Source: Flavobacteriales bacterium
GTDB lineage: Bacteria; Bacteroidota; Bacteroidia; Flavobacteriales_F; PHOS-HE28
Length of the DNA stretch: 62,268 nucleotides
Direction: 5' to 3'
NCBI GenBank assembly: GCA_013360395.1
Contig: JABWBQ010000010.1
Span: 1 to 62,268, forward strand
Each line of letters begins with the position of its first letter. The first letter of the stretch is position 1. The notes beneath the pieces are model-generated. The model was not told the DNA's origin and made no database searches. It worked only from the letters and a program-made list of their open reading frames with translations. Shown piece after piece: positions 62,174-62,268 of the stretch. Made by a program: the position numbers and the translations under genes.

Positions 62174-62268
62174 ATACCATTTCGCAATAGAAAACCATCC
62201 GATCTGCTTGCTCTTTTTCCGCATGCCTTCTCCGAAGAGATCGCACCGTAGGCACCGCTACGCAGCGA
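62174..62268. repeat. MITE-like dispersed repeat, family 1 (cut by window edge)
   Basis: ATACCATTTCGCAAT, then CGATCTGCTTGCTC, TTTTTCC, and CCGTAGGCACCGCTACG follow the order of the complete copy at 7225-7387. The right end lies beyond the window. It is the second copy of this family. Confidence 0.7.

Overview
The window comes from a high-GC member of the Bacteroidota, most likely a Flavobacteriales-like lineage. The support is: many secreted proteins ending in type IX secretion (T9SS) type A domains, one gliding-motility (CHU_C/type B) C-terminus, a PorV/PorQ-like protein, a DUF2062-fused glycosyltransferase in a flexirubin/aryl-polyene-type locus, several TAnnTTTG (-7) promoter boxes, and a tmRNA whose tag (GNVDYALAA) resembles Bacteroidota tags. 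Most genes look about 65-70% G+C. No species is claimed. The first ~890 bases look foreign to the rest.

Layout. 1-892 (minus): radical SAM fragment, PPOX-family protein and the 3' end of a histidine kinase, joined through an 18-base shared sequence to a truncated ketosynthase. 875-7179: polyene/flexirubin-type cluster (ketosynthases, ACP, chain-length factor, deacetylase, LolA, dehydratase-like protein, GT2-DUF2062), each gene overlapping or nearly touching the next. 7225-10136: MITE-like repeat, GIY-YIG protein, ssrA, LYS1/PNT-like dehydrogenase, SiaB-like protein. 10321-19955: two very large T9SS surface proteins, a DUF2807 lipoprotein and a GH16 enzyme. 20160-31128: fatty-acid beta-oxidation locus (MarR regulator, FadJ-like fusion, thiolase, acyl-CoA dehydrogenase) with a shared palindromic operator at both ends. 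It is interrupted by an accessory island holding a nuclease-like gene, a BRO-N remnant, a VapBC-type pair between direct repeats, a palindrome array, a 2H phosphoesterase and a Fic protein behind a helically phased TATCCG array. 31181-43942: GH39-like enzyme, AAA ATPase, kelch protein, threonine aldolase, histidine kinase, OmpA protein, PafA-like phosphatase, PAP2 phosphatase and Obg GTPase. 44089-53948: a mosaic T9SS gene between obg and adk-hpt, outer-membrane proteins, a Cys/His repeat protein, Rieske protein, TonB-like protein and tryptophan 2,3-dioxygenase. 53995-62268: IS66 remnant, two delta-60-type T9SS paralogues with nearly identical 3' ends, a giant T9SS beta-helix protein with a homopolymer frameshift, and further repeat copies.

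How the parts work together. The pigment-type cluster makes and exports a polyene acyl chain. The MarR protein probably represses both its own beta-oxidation operon and the separate acyl-CoA dehydrogenase through the same operator. The T9SS proteins form a secreted adhesin and glycosidase repertoire. The strongest candidates for something undescribed are the regulatory DNA arrays in the 27-29 kb accessory island (phased TATCCG sites at the fic promoter, and covarying GGTNAC-N5-GTNACC palindromes) and the sequence mosaicism of the T9SS genes. All function assignments rest on motif reading; no database search was run.
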